Assembly (NCBI GenBank): GCA_013368445.1
Contig: JAACJO010000012.1
Span: 620,001-684,000 of the forward strand
Direction of reading: 5' to 3'
DNA length: 64,000 nucleotides
DNA from: Leucocoprinus leucothites
Taxonomy: Eukaryota > Basidiomycota > Agaricomycetes > Agaricales > Agaricaceae
Of the stretch, positions 50,196 to 61,039 are shown piece after piece. Each line of letters begins with the position of its first letter. The first letter of the stretch is position 1. The position numbers and the translations under genes were made by a program. Under the pieces are notes generated by a model that saw only the letters and a list, made by a program, of their open reading frames with translations, ran no database searches and was not told the DNA's origin.

Positions 50196-50687
50196 GTAAT
50201 CTAATCACGTTCATGAGCTTGGCGCTCGCGCTTAGTAGGCGTTCGAACGTGTACAGGCTCCGTACACCCTCCTCTCGGACCTCTCCTCATTAGTACTCCT
50301 GTCTGTCCGACATTCTGTATCCATCGAGCTAGAGAACGACCTGCAACTACTTACTTGGGAACTGAAAACGCTGAAGAGGCTGACTACAAGGAACTCGACC
50401 ACGCACCATCTGCTTGTATGTGAGTCAATGTGTTCGGGACGGGTGACTGGAGGGTGAGCTAACAAGGATCTACATAGAGCATCTACGACTCAATAACACA
50501 TCGAAAATTTCCTACTATTGCTTCCTCACTTTCCTAGAGTCGCCTATTACCCTCGTTTGGACCAAGCACTATACACTGGGCAGCTATCCGACCTACACGA
50601 ACACGTCGACTTTTCCTGTTGTTGCTGCAGAAGCAGGAGGTCTAGGCAGTGCGATATACTTCTGCTCGAATCACTTCAAGCCCTAAA
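50196..50687. other. Intergenic region upstream of the RING/TRAF-type gene
   Basis: About 490 bases. The plus ORF 50518-50730 overlaps the first exon of the RING gene in another frame and is not convincing. Confidence 0.4.
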
Positions 50688-53186
50688 ATGTCTCTCTATA
50701 TGTATATTGATACCCCGAACTCTAACTTAGTAAGTCCCATTTTCCCTTAAACTTGAGACAGAGAAGAGAATATTGACGGATCATCACTTCGCTTGTCGTG
50801 TTCTCACTTGATGGTTTGGTTCTCTGTCAGGTCTGTTGTATCTGTCAGTGAGTCTTTCACATTCACTTCTTTCTTTCGAGCCTAGTTTCGACGTTTGGAG
50901 ATTATTGTTCTCTCCTCGAGTCTTTGATTCATTCAGTGATACTTGCTGCTGATGTCGGCCACTCTATCTCCACTCTACATGTCATATCTTGCGGGGAGGA
51001 TATCCGACATAAGCTCTCTATGGGAAGTTTGTCATCCTGCTGTCAATCTCGACTATATCCATGCTGTTTAAATTTGTTTTCAATTGATTCTAATACCCAT
51101 ATCGTAGGACGCCATTTACGGAACCAACAACCACCCTCACCTGCGCACATACATTCTGTCGAGAATGTATCCTCCGCGCTTTACATCACGCTCCTCTATG
51201 TCCCGTCGATCGGTCACCTTTGTCAGAAGGTGATTTGAGTCCCGCAGATCCTATAATTCGCAGTGTACGTATACTTCGTTCGTGTTTTTGTTTATACCAA
51301 TAACTGACCCTTGTATTTCGCGGGTTTATATAGTTGGTGGAAGAACTACAAGTCGAGTGTGTGCATTCCGGTAGTAGCACCGGTTCAAATTTGAGTTCGG
51401 AGGTAAAGGTAAAGTGTAGGTGGACAGGGCAAAGGCAGTGGTTGGCTAGTCATTTGAGAGATGGGTGTGTTTATGGACAAGTTGAGTGTGAGGAGGAGGG
51501 GTGTAAAGTGGTTGTTGAGAGAAGAGAGTTAGGGAGACATAGGGAGGAGATGCATGGGACTTGTTCGGTTGATGCAAACGAGGATCTAAGGGGAAAGAAT
51601 GAGGAGATTACTGAGTCGTCGGTATGTCTTTACGAATCATCATTATCGTGTTATCTTCAGCTAATTCGACCCCTTTCGGTGTCTTTTCTCGGTGTCTTGT
51701 CTCAAGCCCTCAACGTCAAATTCAGACCCCGCACAAGCTTCTTCAGCCACACCACCCGATCATCCCCTCCTCACACACCAGCAACGACAGCAGGAACGAC
51801 AGCAGAAAACAATAGAGCTCTTAATGGAGCAAAACATGTTACTTAAACATCGTGTGGATGTATTAGAAGGTACAGTGGCGAGTATGAAGAAGGAGATGGG
51901 CGCTGTGAAGAGTGCTCTTGGGCCGTGGTTCCGGTGTGGTACTACTCCTATTGCAACTGCAGGGTCGACGATGCGGCTGCAGTCAAGGCAGAGAGCGCGA
52001 GAGGGGGGAGATCTTCAAAGCCAGACTCCGGCTTATCAGACGCGTGGAGGATTGGGACGCGTCAGCCCTGGAGAGGGCGTGCTTCGTAGAGGGGAGGAAG
52101 TACGAGGGTCGGAGATAGCCCTGGGCGAACAGAGTTCTGGAGATAATCAAAGATCGCTGGAGGAGGCGCCGTTGGCGGCTGCTGGCACTACTAGTCCGAG
52201 AACAAGTCCTGCCGCTAGGAGCGGTGGATCAGGGGCTTACTCCACCACTATAATTCATGACGCTGGCGTCCAACCTACACCTGCTGCTATATCTGCTTTG
52301 TCTTCTGTCTCTTCTGGATCGTCACCATCTTCGGCGAATGCCTCTTCGGTTCAAGCGCAGAGTGGTGGATTTAATGCTCCCGCTACGATGACGCAGATGT
52401 ATACGACAGCGACACATGGTCATGGGCATAGGGCGTCGCTGTCTTTACCGGGAGACGCCCATGGTCCTGTGTTGAATGCCGGTGCTATTGGTAGTGGTAG
52501 TGATGGTGGTGGTGTGGGGGGAGGAAGAGATCCATTGGCTGGACATTTTCCGACGCTTGAGGAGTTTGGAATTGGACCGCCGTTGCATTACCATCATGCT
52601 GGTAATGGCGGAGGCGCTTTTATGCACCAACAGCCGGGAATTCATAATTCGGGAATACTCCCGGGCGTTCAACATCAGCATCAACATCAGCATCAACATC
52701 AGCATCAGCATCTTGGAATTGGAATTGCTAATGGAGGGATACCGGGGGGATTGCAAATGAATCCACGAACAGTGACACGTGTGGCGCCATTGGATCTAGG
52801 GACGAATCTGCACGGGACATTGGAAGGACTGAGGGAGAGTGTTGTGGGAGTTGCAGCGGGGATTGACGAGCTTGGGAGGAGGAGTGAGATCGCGTTGGCG
52901 AATGAGACGTTGAGGTTGGGTGAGGAGGTTGTTTCGATGAGGGCGGGTGTGCATGGATTGAGGATGCAGGTGAGTGGAACATAAGGAATTGATTTTCAAG
53001 TTGATTGATGATGTGTAGATCCATGCGATGATGATGGAGAGGAATATGCAGGTTACAGGTGCGCCTGGAGCAGGCGCTGGAGCAGGTGCGGGGAGAGAGG
53101 AAGGTATGGGTGTCGCTGGGCCGTGGATGGGGTTTGCGCCGAGGATGTATAATTATGGAGGACCGCCGAATATCACGAAATTATAA
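50688..53186 (+). CDS. RING finger plus TRAF-type zinc finger protein
   Basis: Probable E3 ubiquitin ligase or adaptor. Six exons fit in phase: 50688-50729, 50831-50847 (a 17-base microexon), 51108-51264, 51334-51621, 51707-52969 and 53019-53186, about 644 residues. The RING is assembled from the microexon (VCCIC) and the next exon: TTTLTCAHTFCRECILRALH and PLCPVDRSPL, giving the C-x2-C...C-x-H-x2-C-x2-C...C-x2-D/C pattern. After DPIIRS the chain LVEELQVECVHSG, WTGQRQWLASHLRDGCVY, VECEEEGCKVVVERRELGRH is a TRAF-type zinc-finger repeat. Next a coiled-coil stretch (LLMEQNMLLKHRVDVLEGTV), a long low-complexity part with a His/Gln tract, and a C-terminal helix (GIDELGRRSEIALANETLRL) and Gly/Ala run. 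There is no MATH domain, so it is not a classical TRAF. This architecture is common in basidiomycetes. Function is inferred from domains only. Confidence 0.85.
50831..50847 (+). other. 17-base microexon encoding part of the RING
   Basis: GTCTGTTGTATCTGTCA lies between acceptor CTGTCAG and donor GTGAGT and contributes the first Cys pair of the RING; phase 0 in, phase 2 out. Without it the RING loses its first zinc ligands. Confidence 0.65.
52671..52712 (+). repeat. CATCAR trinucleotide-type repeat coding for His-Gln
   Basis: About six imperfect copies of CATCAG/CATCAA in the RING/TRAF-type gene encode alternating His-Gln. Such a tract is prone to length change. Confidence 0.8.
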
Positions 53187-53298
53187 AGTGGTATAGGTCT
53201 ACAGACGATGGTAAGACTGTAGAATATGTATATTGCATCTAGTACGGGGTGGTTGGTATACACAGTAATTATTGTAGTTGGACACGCTGCGAGGGCTA

Positions 53299-53970
53299 TC
53301 ACTGAGGCGGGTTAGAAGTTGAATAGGCAGCCCAAGCGGCATCAAGGGAGTCAAGGAGCTCCTGCGTTTCCCTAACAGCCGCTTTACGCTCTGCTCTTGC
53401 CATTGACCAATCGCGGTTTGGGTCAATGGCGTCGAGACGGAGGAGATGCTGGAGAAGGAGTTCACCGAGGCGGGCGTGATCTTGTGTCGTTGGGGGAGAT
53501 TCAGCGGGTGGATTGAGTGCAGCCAGAAAGGCGTGGACATCTGGAGCGAGCTTGCGGACGGAGGCAAGTTCGGATTGGATTTGGGCGACGGTGAGTTGTT
53601 CATTTGAGGAAGAGGTGGTGGACGAGGAGGGAGGTGGAGGAAGTGGGTTGTCCTGGCCGACGACGACGACGGTGGAGTGGGGAGTTAGACTGTAAGTAGA
53701 TACTGTGTATGGGGGGTGAGTAGATGTAAACTGGGTCGGGTTAGAATACTGACAGGGTGCACTATCGTCTTTCATGACAGCACCGGCGTGAATGATCTTG
53801 AATGCATTTGAGGGTAGATGGGTGAGCTCAGCGAGACGTGTTCGTATGACCGATAACGGGGCATTCTGGCCTGGCCAGTCAAGGGCGAACCTGTGGCGAG
53901 AAAGGGTGAGCAGGAGAATAAACTGGGAGAGAGAAATAGCCTGCCTTTCTTTGAGCCACTTGGCATGCAT
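53299..53970 (-). CDS. Ubiquitin-like plus BAG domain co-chaperone
   Basis: Small Hsp70 nucleotide-exchange co-chaperone of BAG type (about 188 residues), comparable to fission yeast Bag101/Bag102. Exons 53945-53970, 53754-53890 and 53299-53702 fit in phase. The N-terminus MHAKWLKERFALDWPGQNAP and the block LPSNAFKIIHAGAVMKDDSA form the ubiquitin-like fold, followed by LSTYSLTPHSTVVVVG. A Pro/Ser linker leads to the BAG domain: LTVAQIQSELASVRKL, LGELLLQHLLRLDAID, and ERKAAVRETQELLDSLDAAW, the family's conserved last helices. The first intron is best read as GC-AG (53891-53944); reading through it in frame is possible but would insert a hydrophobic stretch into the UBL strand. There is no membrane anchor. 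It shares a 93-base divergent promoter with PBS2. Confidence 0.85.
   Translation of the reverse strand: MHAKWLKERQAISLSQFILLLTLSRHRFALDWPGQNAPLSVIRTRLAELTHLPSNAFKIIHAGAVMKDDSAPCQYSNPTQFTSTHPPYTVSTYSLTPHSTVVVVGQDNPLPPPPSSSTTSSSNEQLTVAQIQSELASVRKLAPDVHAFLAALNPPAESPPTTQDHARLGELLLQHLLRLDAIDPNRDWSMARAERKAAVRETQELLDSLDAAWAAYSTSNPPQ
53891..53944 (-). other. Probable GC-AG intron in the UBL-BAG gene
   Basis: The exon ends AAAGAAAG before GCAGGCTATT; the acceptor CGCCACAG precedes GTTCGCCC. Splicing gives KERFALDWPGQN, matching the usual UBL spacing between the first two strands. The donor (GCAGGC) is weaker than in YAK1 and GCN5, and the intron is a multiple of three without a stop, so retention is also possible. 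Confidence 0.45.
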
Positions 53971-54063
53971 GAAGGAAGCAAGTCACAGGACCCATCAACT
54001 CTTAACACACTCTCTTTCCTTCCTCTCTCTCCATCCATCTTCTCTCTCTCCCATTACCTCCTA
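53971..54063. promoter_or_regulatory. 93-base head-to-head promoter of UBL-BAG gene and PBS2
   Basis: The two ATGs are 93 bases apart (or 219 if the PBS2 protein starts at 54190). The sequence is C/T-rich on the plus strand (CTCTTTCCTTCCTCTCTCTC). No stress-response element was seen. Confidence 0.45.
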
Positions 54064-56042
54064 ATGCCCGACCCCAGCCTCACCGTCCACCGCCCTCGCT
54101 CCATACAAAGCTCGCCGCTGTATGTCCTGACGTCTTTCTTCTCTGTTTCCTGCTCACCCTCACCGTCCATGTTTTTTTTTTTTTCGCAGATGGCCCAGCG
54201 TGCGGCGGCTCTCAACAACAGGAAAAATGACATGGAGGCCCTGCAGCGTGCAGTAGCTGCCCAGCAATCTAATGGCTCTCCTGTAGGTGCCCAGCACCCT
54301 GTTGCCCCACCTCCAAGCTCGATTCCTCCTCATCCCGGTCTCACTCCGGCACATACCTACCCCATTCCCAACATTTATGCTGCCACAGCCACTGGCCGCG
54401 GACGCGCTCCCATGGGCGGCATGCGTCGTGCCAGACCCACTTTCAATCTCCAGGACATTACCGCCGCCCCCAGTCCCAGCCCTGCAGACGATACCGCCAC
54501 CAACGACGACACGGACAAGGACAAGGAGAATCCGGATGATAATGCCGCCACCCCCACCAGTGCTACCCAGACTCAGAACCCTTCCTTTGTCAATCCTGCC
54601 CGCCTGGGTGCTGGACGCCCTCTCCCTAACGCGGGCCCCCAGCCTACTGGTCTTTCGCAGTCTCAGAGAAGGCTACCCCTCGATCTCGCCTCCCCTTTTG
54701 CAAATTTCTCCCGCATCGTGTATGTTTCCCCATTTTAGGTTTTAGAATGCTGTGCTTATCCGCTTCCCCACAGCGATCCCTCTGGAACTCTCAATTTCGC
54801 CGGCAAGGCCATTCTCCATGCCGAGGGCGTCAATTTCTCGAGTGGGGCGAAATTCAGCATCAGCATGGATCAGCTTAAACTTGACGAAGAGCTCGGCAAG
54901 GGAAATTATGGAACCGTCAAGAAGGTCCTTCACGTTCCAACCAACGTATACATGGCCATGAAGGTGCGTAGCACACCCCCGCCCCACTTGACCGCATGTC
55001 TTTAACAAACTCTTCCTCCTTCTCTGCCACCTTAGGAAATTCGCCTCGAGCTTGACCAGGCCAAGCTCAATGGAATCATGATGGAGCTTGAAGTTCTCCA
55101 CAGAGCCGTCGCCCCGGAAATCGTCGAATTTTACGGCGCCTTCTTTATCGAGTCTTGCGTCTATTATTGTATGGAGTATATGGACGCCGGCAGTCTCGAT
55201 AAGCTGCAGGGCGTTGGTGTTCCCGAGGGTGTCCTTGCCCTTATCGCCAGAAGCATGGTCCAAGGACTCAAGTTTCTCAAAGATAACCTTAATATAATTC
55301 ATCGAGGTTTGTCTTCTCTTGTCGTCATCGCGGTGGCGTTTAGGTCTTCTGATGATGTGATAGATGTGAAACCAACGAATGTGCTTGTGAATATTGCGGG
55401 TAAAGTCAAGCTTTGTGATTTTGGCATCTCGGGGCAACTTGAAAAGTCGCTTGCAAAGACCAACATAGGATGTCAATCCTACATGGCTGTACGTGTCCCC
55501 TCCCTGCTGTTCTTGGCTCTTATGTTCCTAATCTCCCCTCCGCCCTCTTCATATAGCCCGAGAGAATTCAAGGCGAATCGCAAAACAATCTCGGGACGTA
55601 TACCGTCGCATCAGACGTCTGGTCGCTCGGTCTCTCCATGATCGAAATCGGCATGGGCCGGTACCCTTACCCACCCGAAACATATTCAAACGTCTTTGCC
55701 CAATTGACCGCGATCGTTCACGGTGATCCGCCCGAGCTGCCGGAAGATAAGTATAGTGCGACTGCAAGAGAGTTTGTTGCCGGGTGTTTGGTGAAGCGGC
55801 CGCAGGATAGGTCGACGTATCAGCAGTTGCTCGTAAGTATTGATCATGCGGTGCCTACCTGGTGGTTGGTTGAAGCTAAGGGTTTTTTGTTTTTGTTTTT
55901 GTAGGATCATGAGTTTTTGAATGAGGAAAAACTGAAGGAGGTCGATATGGTTGAATGGGTGAAAAAGGCCCTCGTATACAAGGAAGAGGAGAAAGAAGAT
56001 CAACGTGTCAAGATGCTTGCGCAGATGCGGCTGTCGGCTTGA
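54064..56042 (+). CDS. PBS2: MAP kinase kinase Pbs2 (high-osmolarity pathway)
   Basis: MAPKK that phosphorylates Hog1 in osmotic and other stress. Exons 54190-54719, 54774-54963, 55036-55306, 55364-55488, 55557-55832 and 55905-56042 fit in phase (509 residues from the ATG at 54190). An upstream ATG at 54064 (MPDPSLTVHRPRSIQSSPL) could join in frame only through a weak donor (54124), the stronger donor GTATGT at 54120 would put it out of frame; so 54064-54123 may be either the true N-terminus or an upstream ORF. The first ~175 residues are Pro/Thr/Asn-rich. The kinase domain has GKGNYGTVKKVLHVPTN, MAMKEIRLELDQAKLNG, VEFYGAFFIESCVYYCMEYM, HRDVKPTNVLVN, KLCDFGISGQLEKSLAKTNI with the phosphorylated S-x-x-x-T activation loop, GCQSYMAPERIQGESQNN, and SLGLSMIEIGMGRYPYP. 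The VEFYGAFFIESCVYYCMEYM block and S/T pattern are specific to Pbs2-type MAPKKs. Confidence 0.92.
54172..54184 (+). repeat. T13 tract before the PBS2 acceptor
   Basis: Thirteen Ts just upstream of CGCAG at 54185-54189, a polypyrimidine tract supporting this acceptor next to the ATG at 54190. Confidence 0.7.
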
Positions 56043-59000
56043 GAGTGTCCTTTCGTCGCTCATACTGTTCACCTATATCACATCACGGTCGATGCCTACT
56101 TGGTCTGGCTCCCTGCTTGGAGTTTCTTGTAAACGCCTCTTGATTCTCCGCCCTCCTCCCTTCTCCCTCCCCTCTCCCCCCTTTTTCCCAGCGTGGGGAT
56201 AGAGAGTGTATGATATGTTCCGCTCTCGAGATCCCGGTTTTCGCCCTCCTATCCTCTTCGGCCCCTTCAAAACTGCATTGATCTCCCTCCCGCCACCTCC
56301 TTTTCGTCGACGTTGTTGCGGTGTTTTTTTTTTTGATTTGAAAATTTGTTGTCGATATTGTGTTGTGTTGTTGAAAGCTGCTGTTGTTGTCAACATTACT
56401 CCCATCCTGCCCCGCCCTCTTCTTCCTCGTCCTCGTCCTCGTCCTCCTCAGCTTCCACCCTCTCCACGAACCTTTCTCTCTTCCCCTCGCCCCTATCACT
56501 CTCTCATCCAATCATCATCAACGATTTTAATGCCCCCACCAATGCTCGTTTTTACTGCGGTTATTTTCGAATTCTCTCTCTGTCCCATATTTTCTCTTTA
56601 TCGCCATTGCTTTCAACATATCCTACGGCTCGTATATCTTGTTTCTTCTTCATTTATCATCCTCATTCATCGTCCACGTGCTCCTCTTTCTTTCTTTCTC
56701 TCTCTCTGGCTCTTCTTTCCCTCACCTATGTGGAATTGCTAAGGGGAGGGGAGGTTTGGAGGGGAAGAGGTTATAGCCGTTGTGTGTATAACAGCCAGAT
56801 TTCGATCATTTAATGTCGTTTTGATTACTCTTCCCAATTTTTTGGTGCCTTCTTGTTTTTTTGATATTCCCCTGGAATGGTTGCTATTCTCATTCACGTG
56901 CCCTCCCTTGGTCTGTGGCTTCTCTGTCGTTCTAGGGTGACTCGCAAGTTTTCTTTTGCTCGGTGGTTGTTGCGTGTGGCGTAACTGGCGCTTCTGATGC
57001 CCATTAGACGCCTGTTTGGTGTCCGTGCAAAGATTCCTGAGTATAACATGTTTGATGTTTTCGTGGATTATGAACCGCCAAGGTAGACCTGAGTTGTCCA
57101 TGAGTTCGGTGAGACGCTATGGGCTTCGGATTTTTTTGGAGTTGGAGAGTTGATGAATTTTGTGTTTTGACTGATTTACAGGATTTTTTTGTGGGGGGGG
57201 CATTCGTTCGCATTCGTGACGGATCGGATAGCGTCGAGCTCCGCGGTCGTTGTGGCGAGTGACTCGGTACCTTCGCTGGTAAGGTTTTGACTTTGATTGA
57301 GTAGCCATTGTCAGTCATTGATGTCGAGAAGCGCGTATAGGTTACACTTCGAGGAGCGGCACCCAGAATCGCCTGGTTGTTGAGATGGTCCCTCACCCTC
57401 GAGACGATCCCAGTCGCCTTGAGGTGACATTGCAGACACGGGCGAGAATGGACTTGCGTATGTCGAGATACAGTTGCCCACTCCAATTATCACATTGCCT
57501 TTGAGGTGCAATGAGTGGGAGATCGCCATCAAAGTTCGTTGTAGCTCAGCTGGTGAGAATCTCGTTTAGCTTTGTGCAATTTATTCCCCAGTGATTGATG
57601 GAGCAAAGGTTAAAGGTAGCCACTCCATGGCAGTATGAGATGGCAATACACGCGAACGATGTACTGCTTCTCGACTTGTGCTATTCTTGGTCCAGTTCCT
57701 GGGTGCATTGTGACTGGTTGTAGCGAGAGTCACGTCAAGGTCGGTGAGAGAGCTGTCCAGTATTGGGTCGTCCATTGAGTTGACGGGGATACAATGTTGG
57801 GACTAGTGTCGTGAAGCCATAGGCCGAAGGCGAAAATGATAAAAGGCGAGAACGATGAAGAGTCCGAAAGGAATCATTGGGTCTCGCAGAAGATATCCCC
57901 CAGCCAAGACAATAGAGCAAAGACGTTCGCAACCCCCACCCCGGCCACTCACACGGAGGGAGGAAGATGATGAAGCGATGAAGCGGTGTTGAAGGTAATT
58001 CACGCAGTAGATGGACCGGTAAGTTCTTGGTTTGTCGTGTGATGGCTTCTGGTAGATTGACCGAGTTCAACTCACAGGACTTTGCGTTCTTGAAGCCCGG
58101 TGCTCCTGGTATGAAAGACTTGAGGGAACTTGGTATACAAACGACCCATGCCAGTGGCTGAATATGTGGACGAGGCCGCGAACCCCATAATTTCTTTGAC
58201 GACTGTTACTGGAGAGCACGGGAATGGCCTTGTTCACCGCCTACGAACTGGTGAGGGGGTTAATTGTCTGGAGAAGAGAGGGATGTGTTGATCTAAAGGA
58301 CGTACCTACAGAGTTTCTTGCCTTGTTACACCCCCGCCACTGGGGTAACTGGGCCTTCTACGAATATATCTTCAAGTATCCTGCGACCAAATAATTTTCC
58401 GACGTTCCAAGTCTCCTCTCGTTCTGAAGATTTCACGCGAGTGGAAGTTCTCTGCGGTGGTTATGTGCCCTCCCCCCTTCGGCGCCATATTCTTTCGACG
58501 AGAACCTTTTGTTGAGCCTTTGATCGAGGCGGTTGATGCAATATGAATGCTGTGGCGCGTCAAGGACCCCGTAGTTATAGGGCCGATCGTCCTCTTGGGT
58601 GGTTGGGTACAGGTCTACGGAGAGTTTGGGAGCTATGGAAGTTGTCTCTAGTCCTATCCGCGGGTGTACCGAAGTTGGTTGATTTTTCGATGATGGTGGT
58701 AACAAAAATGGAGATGGACACGACAAGCGCGCATAAGTCCAAGCGCCGGTGTTCAAGTTCATCTTTCCATTGTCCACCGCTTCCCTCCACTTCCTGGCGA
58801 GTGGGGAGATTATTCTTTGAACATTATACATGCCACTGGAATCATGCAGAGGGTGGGAGAACAATGTCGAAGAAAAGAAATTGCCGAGGAGGGGAGGCCT
58901 GTGACAATGACAAGCGCCCCGTACATTTCACGCTGCATTTTTGCGTCGGTGCATTGATGGCCGCTATGCAGCGTCTCAAAACCTGGGGTCTACGTGTTAT

Positions 59001-60764
59001 ACATGCCTCGCCTGAGGTTTGTGAGCTGTTCTGGGATCACCAGGATCAAACCACGGATGTGTTTGGTGTCTATCAAATATGGCGCACACTCAGACGCGAC
59101 ATACCGCAGTCGGGAAAATCTACGCTTGCTGTGTGCATTAAGACACCCCATGCACGTTCATCGTCCCCTCCACTCTCTTGTCACCATCGTCAACCCTTTC
59201 CGTTCGCCTTTCGAGTTGCTCGTTCGGAGGATTTGTGGTCCTTGTCCGAGATGATGTCACCTGTACCCTCGGAACTAAACCAAATTCCCGTTCTGGCTCA
59301 GGGAAAACAATTTTCTTACACAGTCGATTCTCCCCTCCACTCCCTAAAGTGGTAGAGTCTAGCTATGTTGTTATCAGTTGCAAGCTCTGGCATTCATCGG
59401 ACGACATCAACATTCAGTCAATTATCAGGATGCCTTTGCTCCTTGAGTTCTAGTTCATTGCTTACCTTTATATCGACCTTCCCACCGCTCCCAATAATGC
59501 CTAGCGTCAATATTTCCGTGACTGACATTACCGGTTGCAAACCTGACGAGATTAACGTACCATTTACCCCCGCTCTTGCCACACTCGCTATCGCCCTCCT
59601 TTGCTGTGTTGATGAGATGTCGCTTGCGGTTTCGCTGTCTACCGCGCGCCAAACAATCAACACGCCGTTACCACCTCATTTTACGTCTTCATTTTCTTTC
59701 CATCGCGAATTTCCAGATGTATCTAGACATATGGGAAGCGATAATGGAGATGAACGTGACTTTTTTCCGCAAGGTGGATGGTACTAGAACTAAAGGCTTG
59801 CATCCCTTGTTTTGAATACCCTCTTTGATCAAAAAAGGGAGCCTGTTCTTAGTGCTGGGAGCTATAATCTGTGGCGTTTAATTTTCTAGTCGGGGAAGTG
59901 GGTCGGGACCGCGGGGATGTGTTTTGTGAATTGTGCCCTGGGCGGGATCGCAAACTTGTTTGAATTTGAATTCTGGAGTCCGCCCAGTTATTCGGGTGAA
60001 GCAAGTACCAAGGCTCCGCATATTTCGCGCGTACTAGTTGACTATTCAATCGCACTGCTGCGATTCTTGTCATATTCTCGCTGCTCTTGCTCTCCTGCTG
60101 TGTCCTTCTTTTTTTTTCCATTACTCCTTGGTTGGTGAGGACAAGAGGCCCTTTCACTATTTTCACAGGAAACTAATTTTCCGAAGGGGGGGACAGAAGG
60201 CACACGCCAATCGCAGTCGCGTTGGAGAAATCTGTTCCTGACAGAAAGAAGAGCCCTCTTTATCATCATCGAACGGCCAGGATCAAGCGTGTGTGGAAGC
60301 CTTCCCGATGATCAAAACTCCGCAACGAGTGCTTACGCTCTCCTTTTCTGGTTTGGCATCATCTTTTGTTCTTGGTCTGGATTGTTCCATCACTTCGAAA
60401 ATCCCCTTTGGATGTGCAGGGTTGCATGAGCGCTGCCTACACACTCCATTTACTATGCTACAGAAGCGCGCTCTTTTTTTTATTTTTGGTCAAGCGAGGG
60501 TGGTAATGTTTAGACGTGTTGAATGATTGGATGATCAGGCCTTTTTACGGTTTGGTTGACTTGGTTTAGTGTGGGGAATTTGGAGGGTTTTCCCGAACGC
60601 AGATCCCTGGCAAGGAACGTTAAATACAGGCTTTTTGCTTGAGGTCCTTTGCGGAATTGTTCATCGTCAACCACTCGAGAGACTACTCATAACTACTCGC
60701 CTTCTTCCTCTCCGTTCCGTCTCTCGACACAGAACCCTCGCTACTAACGACCCTCACGATCACC
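56043..60764. other. Gene-poor stretch of about 4.7 kb
   Basis: It begins with pyrimidine-rich sequence (56140-56720), including a CCTCGT repeat at about 56425-56450, which is probably PBS2 3' flank. The rest has scattered ORFs without known motifs; one 270-codon ORF (58543-59355) is listed separately. A minus-strand stretch at 57700-58070 has a hydrophobic run (LCSIVLAGGYLLRDPMIPFG) but no confirmed gene structure. Confidence 0.5.
58543..59355 (+). CDS. Uninterrupted 270-codon ORF, candidate orphan gene
   Basis: I do not recognise it. It starts MNAVARQGPRSYRADRPLGW and ends DSPLHSLKW. It has no signal peptide or repeats; the residue mix (many Trp, Cys, Ser and Arg) looks rather random. Its length is the only support: with 3 stop codons in 64, a run of 270 open codons is uncommon in 64 kb. 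It has an overlapping 143-codon ORF on the other strand at 58433-58864, and an unremarkable ATG context (GCAATATGA). It could be an orphan gene, a chance ORF, or part of a long noncoding transcript. Confidence 0.25.
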   Translation: MNAVARQGPRSYRADRPLGWLGTGLRRVWELWKLSLVLSAGVPKLVDFSMMVVTKMEMDTTSAHKSKRRCSSSSFHCPPLPSTSWRVGRLFFEHYTCHWNHAEGGRTMSKKRNCRGGEACDNDKRPVHFTLHFCVGALMAAMQRLKTWGLRVIHASPEVCELFWDHQDQTTDVFGVYQIWRTLRRDIPQSGKSTLAVCIKTPHARSSSPPLSCHHRQPFPFAFRVARSEDLWSLSEMMSPVPSELNQIPVLAQGKQFSYTVDSPLHSLKW

Positions 60765-61039
60765 ATGAAATTCACTCATACTCTCCGATCACTCTTCCGT
60801 CGTAGGCCTCGCACTGCCACTGTCGTCACCCCTCAGAGGCCCCAGCCTCTACAAATCATAGTGACAACTACGGTCACAGTTGAGACTGTCGACTTGGCCC
60901 TCGAGTAAGTTTTGCTCTCGATGTCTAGTTTATATGTAGGTCTAGCTCACTCTATCGTCTTCACAGGACTCCCGAACCGCCTGTGGTAGACTGCCCCGCC
61001 CTCTATTTCTCACCTTCGCAACCTCCACCCAAAAACTGA
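60765..61039 (+). CDS. Small two-exon hypothetical protein, about 70 residues
   Basis: Not recognised. ATG at 60765 in a good context (ATCACCATGA). Exon 1 (60765-60904) starts MKFTHTLRSLFRRRPRTATV and has a Val/Thr-rich strand (IIVTTTVTVETVDLALE); the donor GTAAGT and acceptor CTTCACAG at 60967 join it in phase to 60968-61039, which ends in FSPSQPPPKN. Upstream lies a C/T-rich leader (60660-60760), as in real genes here. The Arg-rich start could be a mitochondrial or nuclear signal. Expression evidence is needed to confirm. Confidence 0.45.

Noticed and set aside
52445..53024. Minus-strand ORFs rich in Met/Leu or Ser/His
   Set aside because: They are the antisense of the His-Gln repeat and low-complexity part of the RING/TRAF-type gene.
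56073..56813. Overlapping ORFs of 110-178 codons downstream of PBS2
   Set aside because: They come from pyrimidine-rich, repeat-like DNA that is open in many frames on both strands; no domain.
57537..57562. tRNA-like 5' half (GTAGCTCAGCTGGTGAGAATC) on the plus strand
   Set aside because: It resembles an A-box and D-arm, but no B-box (GGTTCGANTCC) or matching acceptor stem follows within 100 bases.
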